DNA of 29,813 nt from Chrysochromulina tobinii. Lineage: Eukaryota > Haptophyta > Prymnesiales > Chrysochromulinaceae. Within the stretch, counting starts at the first letter, position 1. Every line of letters starts with the position of its first letter. A program made the translations under genes and the position numbers. This document shows, piece by piece, positions 16,469-28,400 of the stretch. The notes under the pieces are model-generated. The model was given only the letters and a program-made list of their open reading frames with translations, made no database searches and was not told the DNA's origin. The stretch spans positions 1 to 29,813 of the forward strand of contig JWZX01002316.1 in the NCBI GenBank assembly GCA_001275005.1. Direction: 5' to 3'.

Positions 16469-19400
16469 ATGCTAACCGTCGGCCCGCAGCTGATCGACTT
16501 GTTGTTCCAGTTGTTCCAGCTGCTCTTCTCGGACCGCGGGCGAGCATCATCATCTTCTTCTTCTTCTTCACATTCTTCTTCTTCTTCTTCATTTTCTTCT
16601 TCTTCTTCTTCTTCTCTCTCATCGTCCTCGCTTCCCTCGCCTTCTTCACCACGCCCTGTGTTGACAAGCACCAGGAGCATTAGGGAGCAATCCGCCTTAT
16701 GGGGTGGCGGAGCCAACTCACAGCCAGTGCCGACGTCGCTCATGGCGAGGGCGACGGCGAATACTTGTGTCGCGTTGACCGAGGCGCTGGAGGCGCTGCG
16801 CAGCTTGGGCGCGCGACCCATGTGGCTGCCGGCCGCATGGGGTGCATGGCAGGCGCCTCGCCTACCGCCCGGCGTCGTCGTGCACGCGAGGGTCATCGAT
16901 TTCCTCGAGCGTGGCTACCTCATCAATGAGGCGGCCCGATGGTTGCGCGAACTAGGCGCCGAGGTTACGCATGAAGTATGCGGCAATAGGCCTCTGCAGG
17001 GGAAGAATGGCTGCGGGATCGCCGCGGGCGGTGCCTGCGGCGCGCTCGCCGCAGCGGGGCCTCTCTGGAGTGCTATCCGAGACGCTGACGTCAGCCTCGC
17101 AACCGACGGTGCTTTCGTACAGCGCATCAGCGCCGAGCTCGGTTTCGAGCCAGCGCGCTTGCTCGACGAGACTGACGTGGGCAGAGTGCTCGACACGGTG
17201 CGGCCGTCTGCAAATGGCGGCGCTGCCTACGCCGGTTACTTCGAATGGTGTTCCGTAGTTCCTGTGGACCTGCTCTGTCACGTGCTCGTCAACGACATCG
17301 AGTCAGTCGGCGCCGGCGGCGGCAGGAAGCTCAAGATAGCGGCAGTTGCCAATCAGCTGTCTAACGGAGAGTGCGTGCTCGGGCACCCACACTGGATCAC
17401 CGTGGCGTACGAGGTGAGCCTGGAGTCGCGCGTAGCTGCCAACGGTGCTTCGGCCGACGGCACCAGAGGAGCGAGCAGAGCAGTTTCGTCAAACGGACGG
17501 CCGGTGCGTGAGTCTCGGGAGCCGGCACGCCTCGAGCAACGTGACTGGCGAGCGGCTGCGGCGCGCCGCGCCGCTGACAGCGCCTCACCTGGGGTGGCAC
17601 GGGCTGGTGCACCTAAGGGCGCCGTGAAGAACGCGCCCCCAGCCTCCTTCGTCAGCAGCAAGACCTGGACGGGCGCCGTCTCTGGCAAAGTTTTCAAGCA
17701 GGGTGAGCATGGGCTCGGATACTACCAGGATGCGCCGGAGATCAAACCGGCCGGCTCGAACGCAGCGCAGCGCACGCACGGGGGAGAACAGATGGCCCCC
17801 AAGGCGGTGTCCAAGGGCGCGGTTGCGACGAGTCTCTGCCCCTGTCGGCAGGGGTGCGATTGCGCACGGTGCGTACCGCGTCACGCTGACGCCAGGCGAG
17901 TGCGCTTCGCCGAGGAGGCCGCTCGCCCGCCACCGCCCTTGCCTCGGCATCGCATCACAGTGTCGGGCGGCAACGTCAATAAGTCCGATGCCGGCGAAAA
18001 GACGATCGCTTTCGTCATACGCCAACTGGGCGGAGCCAACAAGATGCGGAAGCCGCGCGACATTCTCAAGGAGGGGCTACTCAAGGCGCTTTCAGCTCTA
18101 GGCGTAGATGACGGAGTCCTCGACGATTACGATGCGCTGCTGGCGTTGCTTCGTGAGCGCCTTGCCGCTAGTCAGGCCGCCGCGATTACCGCAGCGGCAA
18201 CCGCGGCTGCCACAGGCGCTACGAAGGCAGCAGGGACAGTGGTCGTGGTCACTGCCGTACATGAAGATGCCATGCGCAAGGCGCAAGGCGGAGCGGGCAG
18301 CACTGCCGCCGACAAAGGCGAGCGATCGCGCGATTGCATGAAAGGTATCGGCACGCCGGGCGATGACGCGGTCCAGAGAGTCAACAAAGAGCGCGATATC
18401 GAGCAGATGGTGGCTGCCTCGGCGGCGCACGACGCTCACGCGCGCGCCTTCAACCTCGTCTTCCCTCCATCATCGTCGCCCTTACCGGCTTCACCGCCAC
18501 CGCCACCGCCACTTCCTCCTCCTCCGCCATCGTCACCATCTCCATCTTCTTCTTCTTCTTCTCCTTCATCTTCATCACCTTCCTCACCTTCGTCACCTTC
18601 ATCTTCATCGCCTTCCCTGCTCCCACCACCGTCGCTGCAGCCTCCACCAACGTCGCCATCGCAGCCGTCGTCACGGCCACCGCCACCACCACCGCTTCCA
18701 TTAATTGCGGATGCCAAGGCGGTGATCTACGCTCTGCGGCGCTCGCGACGTGCAATCTACACGGCGCTCGCCAGCAACGGGGTTGCTGCTGAGATCGGGA
18801 TGTCGGTTTTCTGCAGGCTCGAGCTCGAGCCGGGGCAGCTGCCGCATGAGGCCTGGCGCTTCGCCGTCATCCGTGGTTTCTCTGTCGACGAGGCCGGCGA
18901 CGCGGAGGCGCTCGTCGAGTTCCGTGTCAAAGGCAGCACATGGTCGCCAAAGGATTATCCGTACGGTGCCAAGTGGCCGGGCAGCTTGCTTCAACTCGCC
19001 ACGCATCGACCGCGCAGACAGACTACGCTGGGACAACAGCGGGTGCCACTCTGGCGACTGCTTGCTGAGGACGGCGTCAACCTGGTCGGGATCCCGAGCG
19101 GCGACGCGAGCGTCCTGCTCTCAAACTCGAGCGAGATTCCTCGGGTGACGAGTGTGAGAGGAGCTCGCAGAATCAGCGAGCTGCTACGTGCGCATGCGGG
19201 CAGCAATGATGACAGCGCTGTCAGCACCGCGAGCTCGGCATCACTCCAGAAATCTGCGCAGTCTGCGCGTAACGGCACTCACACGGACACTCGCTCGCCG
19301 CACGCGGAAGCTAATGGCGATTCTCCAGCAGGCACCGGAAACGGAGAGCGCGCCGCTCGATTTCGCGCGGGCGAAGGGCTGGCGCTCCGAGCCGGAGCCC

Positions 19401-22400
19401 TGCAGCGCGTGTTGCATGCATACGTGGGCGAGCTCGCTGGCTTCGCGCCAGTACCTCCGCCGTCGAGATGGGACGGGCCTGCGCCCGCTGCGAGGCGCGC
19501 CGGTCTCGACGCAGGCCGGATTGAGGGCGTGTCATTGCGCATCGGCGGCGCGTGCGGCCCTGATGCTATGCAGATGCAGACGGATGCCCCCGCTGAGCCG
19601 CTGGGCACGCAGTCGCAGGCGGAATCACTGGGCGTTTCCGCTGGCACGCAGTCGCAGGCTGCGGCCGATCAGCCGAGTGAAGATGGCGCGGCGCGCATGC
19701 CGCCCAAGCGCAATTGGGCCCAGTGGCTCGTCGCGCAGTGCCTTCACTCCATCGGCCAGACCGGTCTCGTCGCAGCCATGTCGCGGTCGGAAGCGCGAGC
19801 GCGCTTCGAGCGAGCGCTCCCGTGGCACCTGATCGCTGACGCCGTGGCCGAGTTGTGCGCGAGGGACTTATGTCCAGCGCTGCAGCCGGCGCTGCCGCTA
19901 GAGAGCATCATAGGCTTCTCAAGCGAGGCTCTCCTCGGCGCGCTGCGCCATGCTCCCAATGGCAAGCTGCCACTGCATCTCGACGTGCTTCGAGAGAATC
20001 ACATGCTCTCCGCCGCGCTGTTGGAAGGGTGGCTCTCGCTGGCGGCACAATCCATCATCGACCGCAAGTACGAGTACGCGCAGGCGATCCGCGCACGCGC
20101 GGCGTCGCACAAGGCGGCGCTCGGTCGGAATCTGGCCGGCGCTGGGAGGCTGGCGGAAGAGGCCAAGGCGCGCAAGATGGAGAGCGCGATTGGAGACGCT
20201 GGACAGCTGCTCGAGAAGCTGCGGCGCGACGCGATCGAGAAGGCGGAGGGCGTGGTGCCCACGACGGCCTCGGCACCGCGAGCGGTGTTCGAGGTCAAGA
20301 GGCGGCGAACTTGCCTCGTCTGGAATCCAGGCGGCGTCAGCGTTCGCGAGGCGCGAGCCGAACGGCGGCTCAGCGATCGTGGCCGGCGGGCCAAGCGAAA
20401 GAGTACGGGCGGCGCTGCCGTACAGACTGAGGAGCGCGATCGCGCGCTTGCCGAGACGCTCGAGCATGAGGACGCCGAGGACGGCGGCGGCGACGTCGGC
20501 CGAGGGACGGCGCTGCGCTTCCGGGGCTGCGAGGCGCTCGAGGCCATCATCGACGAGGTCAAGGGCAGGCACGCGCACATGTTCATGCTGTCGGAGACGC
20601 ACCTGCACGGCAAGGCCGTCGACGACGTGGCGGACTATATCGGCATGCGCCTGGGATGGCAGGACTTGTCCAAACGTTGCAGCGCAGGAGCACCCGAGTA
20701 CACGCCCTGCGTGGTCCAAGCCCCGGCGGCCAAGGGCGAGTGGGCCGGCGTGCTGCTCGCTTACGATCCGTGCGTCTTCAAGGTGATCGGGACGCAGGTG
20801 CTCGTACCCGGGCGGCTGCTCGAGGTCGAGGTGCGCATGATTGACGACTCGACCAAGATGTTGATCTACGCGTGCTACATGCCGCAGCAGAACCTGCCAA
20901 AGGAGCTGCACGCCAAGGTCTGGGGTAAGCTCGAAGAGGCGCTGCTTGTCGCGCACATGCCGTACGTGATCGCGGGCGACCTCAACGCCGAAACGGCCAA
21001 GAGGCTCAAGAGCATGCACGGCATCGACCTCGATAAGGGGGGCGCGTGCAAGCGGCCGGGCGAGGCCTTTCTGCACAAGCTCATGCACGGATCGGCGCTC
21101 GACGAGCTGGAGCGACCGGTGCGGCTGGGCCGAGAGGACTTCACCCTGCTGCACGTGATCAAGACGCCGTCCATCGACTCTGAGGGCAAGGAGACTGAGG
21201 GCGAGATCAGCAAGCACGTGATCGATCACGTACTGCACGGCGGCTGCTACGGGCGCATCGGGGGCGGGCAGACGTTCACGGTCAAGGTCGGCGCGGAGGC
21301 GCAGAAGCAATACCACCGCGCGCTCGGCTTCGACATCATCACCACCGACTGCGAGGAGGTGGTCGTGAAGACGGCGCGCAAGCCCAAGCTCGCAAAGATG
21401 CCCAAGCAGCCGACCAAGAAGTCCAAGTCGGCGAAGAAGAGCGGCGCGAGCGCGGCCAAGCAGGCGATTGCGCGAGCGCACGCGTTACCTGATCGAGGCG
21501 ACGACGGGCACGGCGGGCTCGTTGACGACGCCGAGGCGGACGTGAGCGACCGGGAGCTCGAGGAGGCGCCCGAGGCGAGCGACGAGGATTCGGAGCCGAT
21601 TGGCTGGGTAGCGTATCAAGAGCAGGTCGTCGGCGAGTGCAGCAACACGATGAAGGATTGGGTTGCTGGGCGCGAGGCGGCGTGCGCCGAGGCGCTGAGG
21701 CAGCTCATCGTCAAGGAGGGGCCGCGGGCCGACGGGCGTGCCAAGGGGCTGGCGAGAGACGAGGCCGAGGCCAACTACGAGGCGACGCACGGCACGCTCG
21801 TGGATCACATGATGCAGTCGTGCATGTCGGTGGCGCGCAAGGTCATCGGCGCGCCGGCGGCGAGAAAGGGCCGGAAGCAGACGGCGAGTGAGGTGCTCCG
21901 GCGGAAGCTCGACAAGTACCTCGAGATCGAGCGGGAGATTGAGGAGGCGCGGCCGTCGGACCTCGAGTTCGGCTTTTATGGCAAGTTTCCGGCGAGATGG
22001 CATCGCAGGGAGAGCGCGCTCACTCCCGAGCTGCGACACCTCTTTCTACGCGACTCGGGGCTGATGGCTGCACCTGCACGCCGCGAGCGTGAGCTCCTAC
22101 TCGTGCGCCGGTGCGTCGACGCGAGCGTCAAGGAGATTGACGAGCATCGGCTCGACGTGCGCCTCGACTACGTAAACGAGCAGCTGCAGGTCCTGGCCGA
22201 AAGGGAGCTGGGATACGCGAGGGCGGCGGCCGAGGTCATTCGGCGCGAGCGGGCTGGGCTAATGTCGAAAAAGGATCGGGGTCCGGGCGGGCAGCTCGTG
22301 GCCATCGAGGACGAGGCGACCGGCAACATGCTCACGGGCGCGGCGCGCGACAAGGCTGTGGCGGCCAAAGTGCGCGCGGCCAATACGCCCAACATCGTGT

Positions 22401-25400
22401 GCCTCGAGGCGGCGGGCCATCTTATGCATAGGTGCGCTATTGAGCGCGGCGAGACGCGCGGCGGCGCAACGGCGCGCGAAGCGGGTGCAGCGCATCAAAT
22501 AGTCGAAGATGCGGAGAGCAGACTATCGAGGCGCCCGCGCTTCGCTGCCAAGAGCGAGCGCGTGGAGAAGTGTCAACGTCCTCCAGCGGGCGAGCTATTC
22601 GTTGTGGGTAATGTCCAGTTCCCCAACGATGCGCATCAAGGGCGGGTGCGCTATGACGGTACCAGGCACGGGCTGCTGGGCAACCCGTTCAAGATGGGCG
22701 TGGACGGCAAAGACGAGGCTCTTCGCGATCTCGTCTGCGAGTGCTACGAGATCTGGTACGTGCACGGCAAGGACGCGTACGAAACGGCGGTGGAAAAGGG
22801 GCTTCCGATCGAGTGCGTGGCACCGGGACTCGGGCGCGTCAATCCCATCGACATCGACAACGAGATCAACTCGCTCGTCAGCATCGCGATCGAGCTTGGC
22901 AAGCGGGTCGTGCTCGACTGCACGTGCGAGCCCAAGCGTTGTCACCTGAGGTTCGTGGCACGGCTGTGCAACGAGCGCGCGCAGAAGAGGCTCGACGAGA
23001 AGGCTGCTAAGCTGGCCGGGGAGTGCAACGACTGCGATGACGAGCGTGGCGCTGATGCAGACGCACTCATTCCACTCATTCCACCTGTCCACGGTGAGGC
23101 TGATCGCGCGCCTGCTGGCCCGGCGGCGATGGGCGACAGCGAGGCTGCAACAGGGGAGGAGGGCGCCGGGGCGAGCGCGCGGAGCGAGAGCCTGAGAACC
23201 AGAGGGGGGGGCTCCACGGGCTCTGACATGGCTGCTGAGGAGTCCGAGGCGCACGCTGAGTACAACGGCGACGACATGGAGATCGAGCTCGACGCTGGAG
23301 GTGAAACGGCGGTTTCGCAGGGCGTGCAGACCGAGGAGCAGCGCGCGCAGCAACGGCGCGCCTTCGAGGATCAGTTATGGCGCGATAGGCTTCGCTCTGC
23401 CATCGATGCGTCGGACGCGTCGGAGGGAGACAAGGACAGAGTATACGAGTACTGGACGGGCGAATACCAACTAGAGTTCAACGAGACGGGCGAGAAATGC
23501 ATTGATCGGCGTGTGCTCGCGTTGCTACAGCGCGTGCTCACTCCGGAACGGGTGATGCAGTTGACCAAGTCCGTCAAGGAGAAGCTGGCGACCGGGCTCG
23601 ACGAGTTCAACGTCGTGCTCATCAAGCAGGGTGGGCCCGAGCTCGCCAAGCTCTTCGCCGAGTCTATCGCGACCGAGGTGGCGGCTTTCTCCTTCCCGAC
23701 GAGCTGGACGACATGGCACGCTACGCTGATCCCGAAGCCGGGCAAGGACAGGTGCAAGCTGAGCGGGTGGCGCGAGATCTGGATTCAAGCGCACCTGTGG
23801 AAGATGGTGGTCGGCGCCATTCTTCCCGAGTGCGCCGAGGTTTTCGCGCGCACTCGGCCGTGGTGCAACGCGGGCTTCGAGGCCGGGCGTGGTTGTCCCG
23901 AGCAGTCGGCGGCACTGCGTGCACGGCTGGAGCTACACATGCGGCTGCGGCAGCCCCTCCACATCTACCTGCAGGATTACTCCGTCTTCTTTCCGTCGGT
24001 CTCGAGGCAGCTTGTCGCCTTCATCCTGCACGAGCTGGGCGCGAGCACAGTCTCGATGCAGATTCTTCGAGAAGTCCAAGATCAAGTGATGGGCGCGTTC
24101 AAGACGGCGGGCGGTCCCACCGAGCTCGCCCCGATGCTGAGAGGCGAGCCCATCGGCGGCGTCGAGTCGCCGTTGTTTTCGCTGCCTGTAGCGGCGCTCG
24201 TACAGCGTGCACTCGAGATCTACGTGCCGGGCAGCCCACTGCCGGGCCGGCGCGAGCTGCGTGTCGCGGCGCTTCAACTTTGGTACGCCGACGACGGCGC
24301 GTTGGCCGACTCCATCGAGGGTGTCATCCAGACGGCTGTTGACCTGATGATCTTCCTGTCGGAGGAGATTTTAGGACTCAAGGTCGGGCACGACGTGGTC
24401 GAGGCGTCGAAGTCGGCGTCTCTTTCCTGGATTTGGGACAAGCTGCGGAACGAGTTTGTGCGCGGCAACGGCACCAAGTTCAGAGTACCGCTGGGCATCT
24501 CGCGGGAGGATATTGAGCTCGCGCGAGCGGTTAGCTATCGCTACTTGGGAGTCGACTTCGACCCGGACCTCGACATCAACAAGGTTGAGGAAACGTATCG
24601 AGCACGGGCCAGCGCCATCGTCACCATGATCAACAACTTGGGTGGCGGCAGCTGTGATCAGCTAGCGCTGGCAATCAATACGGTCTGGCAAGGTATCTTC
24701 ATTTTTCCGGCGAGGACCATCCCGTTCACGGAAAAGGCCGCCAAGGCGCTCAATGCCAAGGCCACCAAGGTCTTATGCAATCACGGCAACCGGCTACGGC
24801 ACACCAAGATCGTGGGTGCCTTCATCTCGAGCAAGTCTGGAGGGCTCGGACTGCGGCCAGCGCAGTCGACGATGGCGGCGGGCATTATTGATGAACGCGC
24901 GCGCGCGTTCAGCGGTCGGCGAGGCGAGCCCGCACGCGCGGTGCAGCTCGCGGCGCACTTAGTCTTTGCGGCAAGCCTCGGCTGGGACGGCCCGTCGCAC
25001 GAGGCACCTACGGCCTTCGACTTCGTGATCTCGGAGCGCTGGCTACCGTTGCTACGGCTCGACGTGCCGAGCGAGTGCGTGGCGTTGCACTTGGCAAAGC
25101 TCGGCCTCAACTGGCGCGGCACTGGCGTGGCTGAGTGCGCGGCTGATGCACGGCGAGCAGCTGCTCGCGGCGAACAGGCGGCAACCAAGGCGCGGCTCAT
25201 CAACATGACTAACGTCACGCCTTCGCTGCGTCTGCACGGGCTCGGAATCAATAGCCTCGACGAGCTACACGCGGGCTGTGGCGAGCTGCTGAGCGCCGAG
25301 CGAATCGAGCTCATTTACGCGAGGCCTGGATGGGCTTGGAGCGACATTGACAAGGCGCACGTGCGACGGCTGCTGCGCGAGGTTGCCGACGACGCGCGCG

Positions 25401-28400
25401 CGAAGGTTGCGCTCGGCGAGTGGCGAGAGCGCGGTGTGCGGATGGAGGGCGAGATCGCGCTCACTGAGTTGATCAACGTGGGCAGGCGCAGGGCGCTGAG
25501 CATGCTCTCGCGGATCGCGGGGATTCTGTGGTGCAAGGACGCTGGCGGTGGCCGGCCCGACGAGCGCTCCTATGAGGTGATCTTTTGCGGCGCTCGGCGG
25601 CGCGACGCGGTATGGCTCACACGGGCGCAAGTGCTGGAGGGCGCGGCTAGGCGTGACGCGGCGAGACGCGACGCGACGGCGGCGGTGAGCTCGCACTGCG
25701 CGTCGGCCGAGTATGCTGAGCTTAACGAGATTGACGAGGCGATCGCCTGGATGGATGAGGCCGACGTTTCGAGGTGGGAGCCGAACACGTTCAACTGCTT
25801 CCTGCATCGGCTGCGAGGGCCGGCGCGTGCTGCTACGTTCCTCGCCGAAGCCGGACGTTCGGCTGGCATCGAGCCGCGTGCGGCCGCTGCGCGCATCGAG
25901 CTCATCGACCTCCTGCTGCTTGACTACGCGGCGCTACGCGCCAAGGGCGTCTGCGCCAAAGAGGTCAATCTGCGAGAGGACAGGGCTGCGGATAAGGCCG
26001 GCAAGCACGTGGCCGGCGCGCACACGACGGCGTGGTCAGCAACGTGCGCTGCCGAACTACGACGGGCGAATGGCTTCGAGAATCGCGTGGCGGCGGTACG
26101 TGTGCTGCCGGCCCCACGCGACGTGGATGGGGCAAAGTTCTCTGACGCACTCGTCGAGGCTCGGTACGATGGCGTCGCGTGGACTAATGGGCGGAGCAAT
26201 GGCAGCCTATGGCGAGGGTGGCGCACAGCGGCGCACGTGCTTTCTCACTTTGAGCGTGCTCCGATGGCGCTCGAGAGCGCCGTCACGCGGAGCTTCATGC
26301 GCGATCGCGTGGTGGAGTGCACTGATGAGGGGGCGCTCTTTGCGAACGCGTACGGTGAACCGTTGAGGGTGCACATTGCGCGCGATGAGGCGGCGCTCAT
26401 TGCTACGGACATCAACCTGGCGCTCATGGGCGAGATTGGCAAGATCGAGCTCGCCTGCGTCGCACGTGGACGCGGCGGTTTCCTTCTCGTCGCGGCTACT
26501 GACGGCGCGTTCGTCAGGGCCAAGGCGCTCAGCGCGCGCGAGGCGCTGCGTTACGCGATGGCGAGCGACGAGGAGCGAAGCAGCTTGCGCTTGTGCGCAC
26601 CGTACGAGCCGCCGCAGGTGGCGAGCGGTGTCTTTTATGGCCTGCAGCAGCTAGGCAGCACCTGTCCGATGCTGGAAGGGCGGCGGCTGCCGGCGCATTA
26701 TGACAACAACCAGGCCGAACTCGACGGGCTCATCCTCGCGCTGCGCCGGCACGTGGCCTTGCTGACTGGCCTGACGGTTCTGGAGGTTCTTCAACGGCTG
26801 CTGCTCGACTGCGAGGGCGCCATGGGGCCGGCAGCGAATGCTGACGAGGACGACTGCGACGGTGCTGACCACGGCGCCGTGACGTGGGGCGACGGAGCGC
26901 GCAGCGGCGCGCGTGACTTGCTTGTCATCATCGACAGCGAGAACATCTGCGACTTTTTCGAGCGCGCATGGCGATACGGAGACGTGAGACGGCTGCGCGG
27001 CGAGACCTACGGTCTGCGCATGGAAGAGGCGCTGCTGCTACGCAGATGGCTGCAGAGGTTGGATGCCGAGGTGCACACGCTGCGCTTGAGCTCGCACTGC
27101 GGGTTCATTCCCAACGTGTGGGCGGACGCGGTCGCCAACGCGGCGCGGCTGCTCGTCTTCGACGGCGAGCCACCACTGGTCGTGCGGCGCACGCTGGTTT
27201 TCTTGTGCAAGGTGGGTGGTGCGGGCAAGACTTGGGGCCCACCGCTGACGCGCGCGGACCAGATAGACGGCGAGAGATCGGCGGCGGAGCTCGACACGAG
27301 GCTGTCCAAGAAAGTGCGCGCGCTCGCTGACACGTGCACGGTGCAGTTGCTCATCAAGGAAGGGGTCAAAGTGTGGCAGATTTTCCGACGGGGGCGCGCG
27401 GCGCTGACCGAGATCGAGGAGCTCATCTTTTTGGCAAAAGAAGGGCCGGCCAGCGATGATGAGATGACCGGGGAGGGCCGAGCGGGCAGGGACGCGCGAG
27501 CGATGTTCGAGCAGGCACAGCGCGATCTTCTCTGCGCAGTCGACGGGACGGCCTCGCCGGAACTGCTCGAGGGGCGCCTCTTCGCCACTCCCTTCTTTGA
27601 CTTCGAAGGCGAGGGCTTGGACGTCACCAAGGGGCAGCAGCTGTTCGATCGGCGGATCCAGGGCGCCCTCTCGATACAGAGAGGCGGTGGTTACGGCAGC
27701 CAGGTGGAGCTCACGAGGGTGGGCATGCGCCACATCTTGCGGAACTTTGCGCAGAGCGTGTTACCTGAGCTTGGCGAGGGCGTTGCGTCGAGCACGCCGA
27801 CCGAAGGCGAGACGCTCCCCCTCTGCATCTGCCCGGCGTGCCACGTTGAGTGTCGATGCGACTTTTTTCACTTCTTCGAGTGCGCGAGCGGCATTAGCGA
27901 GGCGGCCAGAAGCGCGTGCTGCAGGGCTCTCGAGCAGCACGCGACGATGCTCGACGTGCCGAGCGCGGAGAACGGCGAGGGCGAGGGCGACCTACACATC
28001 GAGTTGGCATGGGCGAGAGTGGCGCTGCTGGCGAAGAGACAGCTGGGTGAGCTGGGAAGGTACCGCAGATATCTAGCGGCCAAGGCGCTGTGCGGCGCGT
28101 TCGCGACGCCCTCGGCGGCTTCGGTCAGAGCAGCGGCGATGGCCGACTGTTGGCAGTGCGAGTCCTCGCGGCAGGAATCTACGGCGGAGGCCGCGGCCGA
28201 CGATGACGACGAGCTGGATGAGCTCGAGTGCGAGGAGGCGCGGCCGCGGAGCGAATTTGATTACAAGCGGCTTGCGGAGGCGCGGCGCAAGTTCAACAAA
28301 TGGTACGTCGGACGGGCCATCGCGCTCAACACGGTGGTGATCGATCATCTGCGAGCTGAGTTCGGCAATTGGCTGGAGCGCATGAGGCGAGGGCACGCCG

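Noticed and set aside
15535-16896. 453-codon minus-strand ORF antisense to the retroelement start
   Set aside because: Product is rich in Ala, Arg and Glu repeats mirroring the plus-strand TTC tract, with no recognisable domain; most likely a GC-driven shadow.
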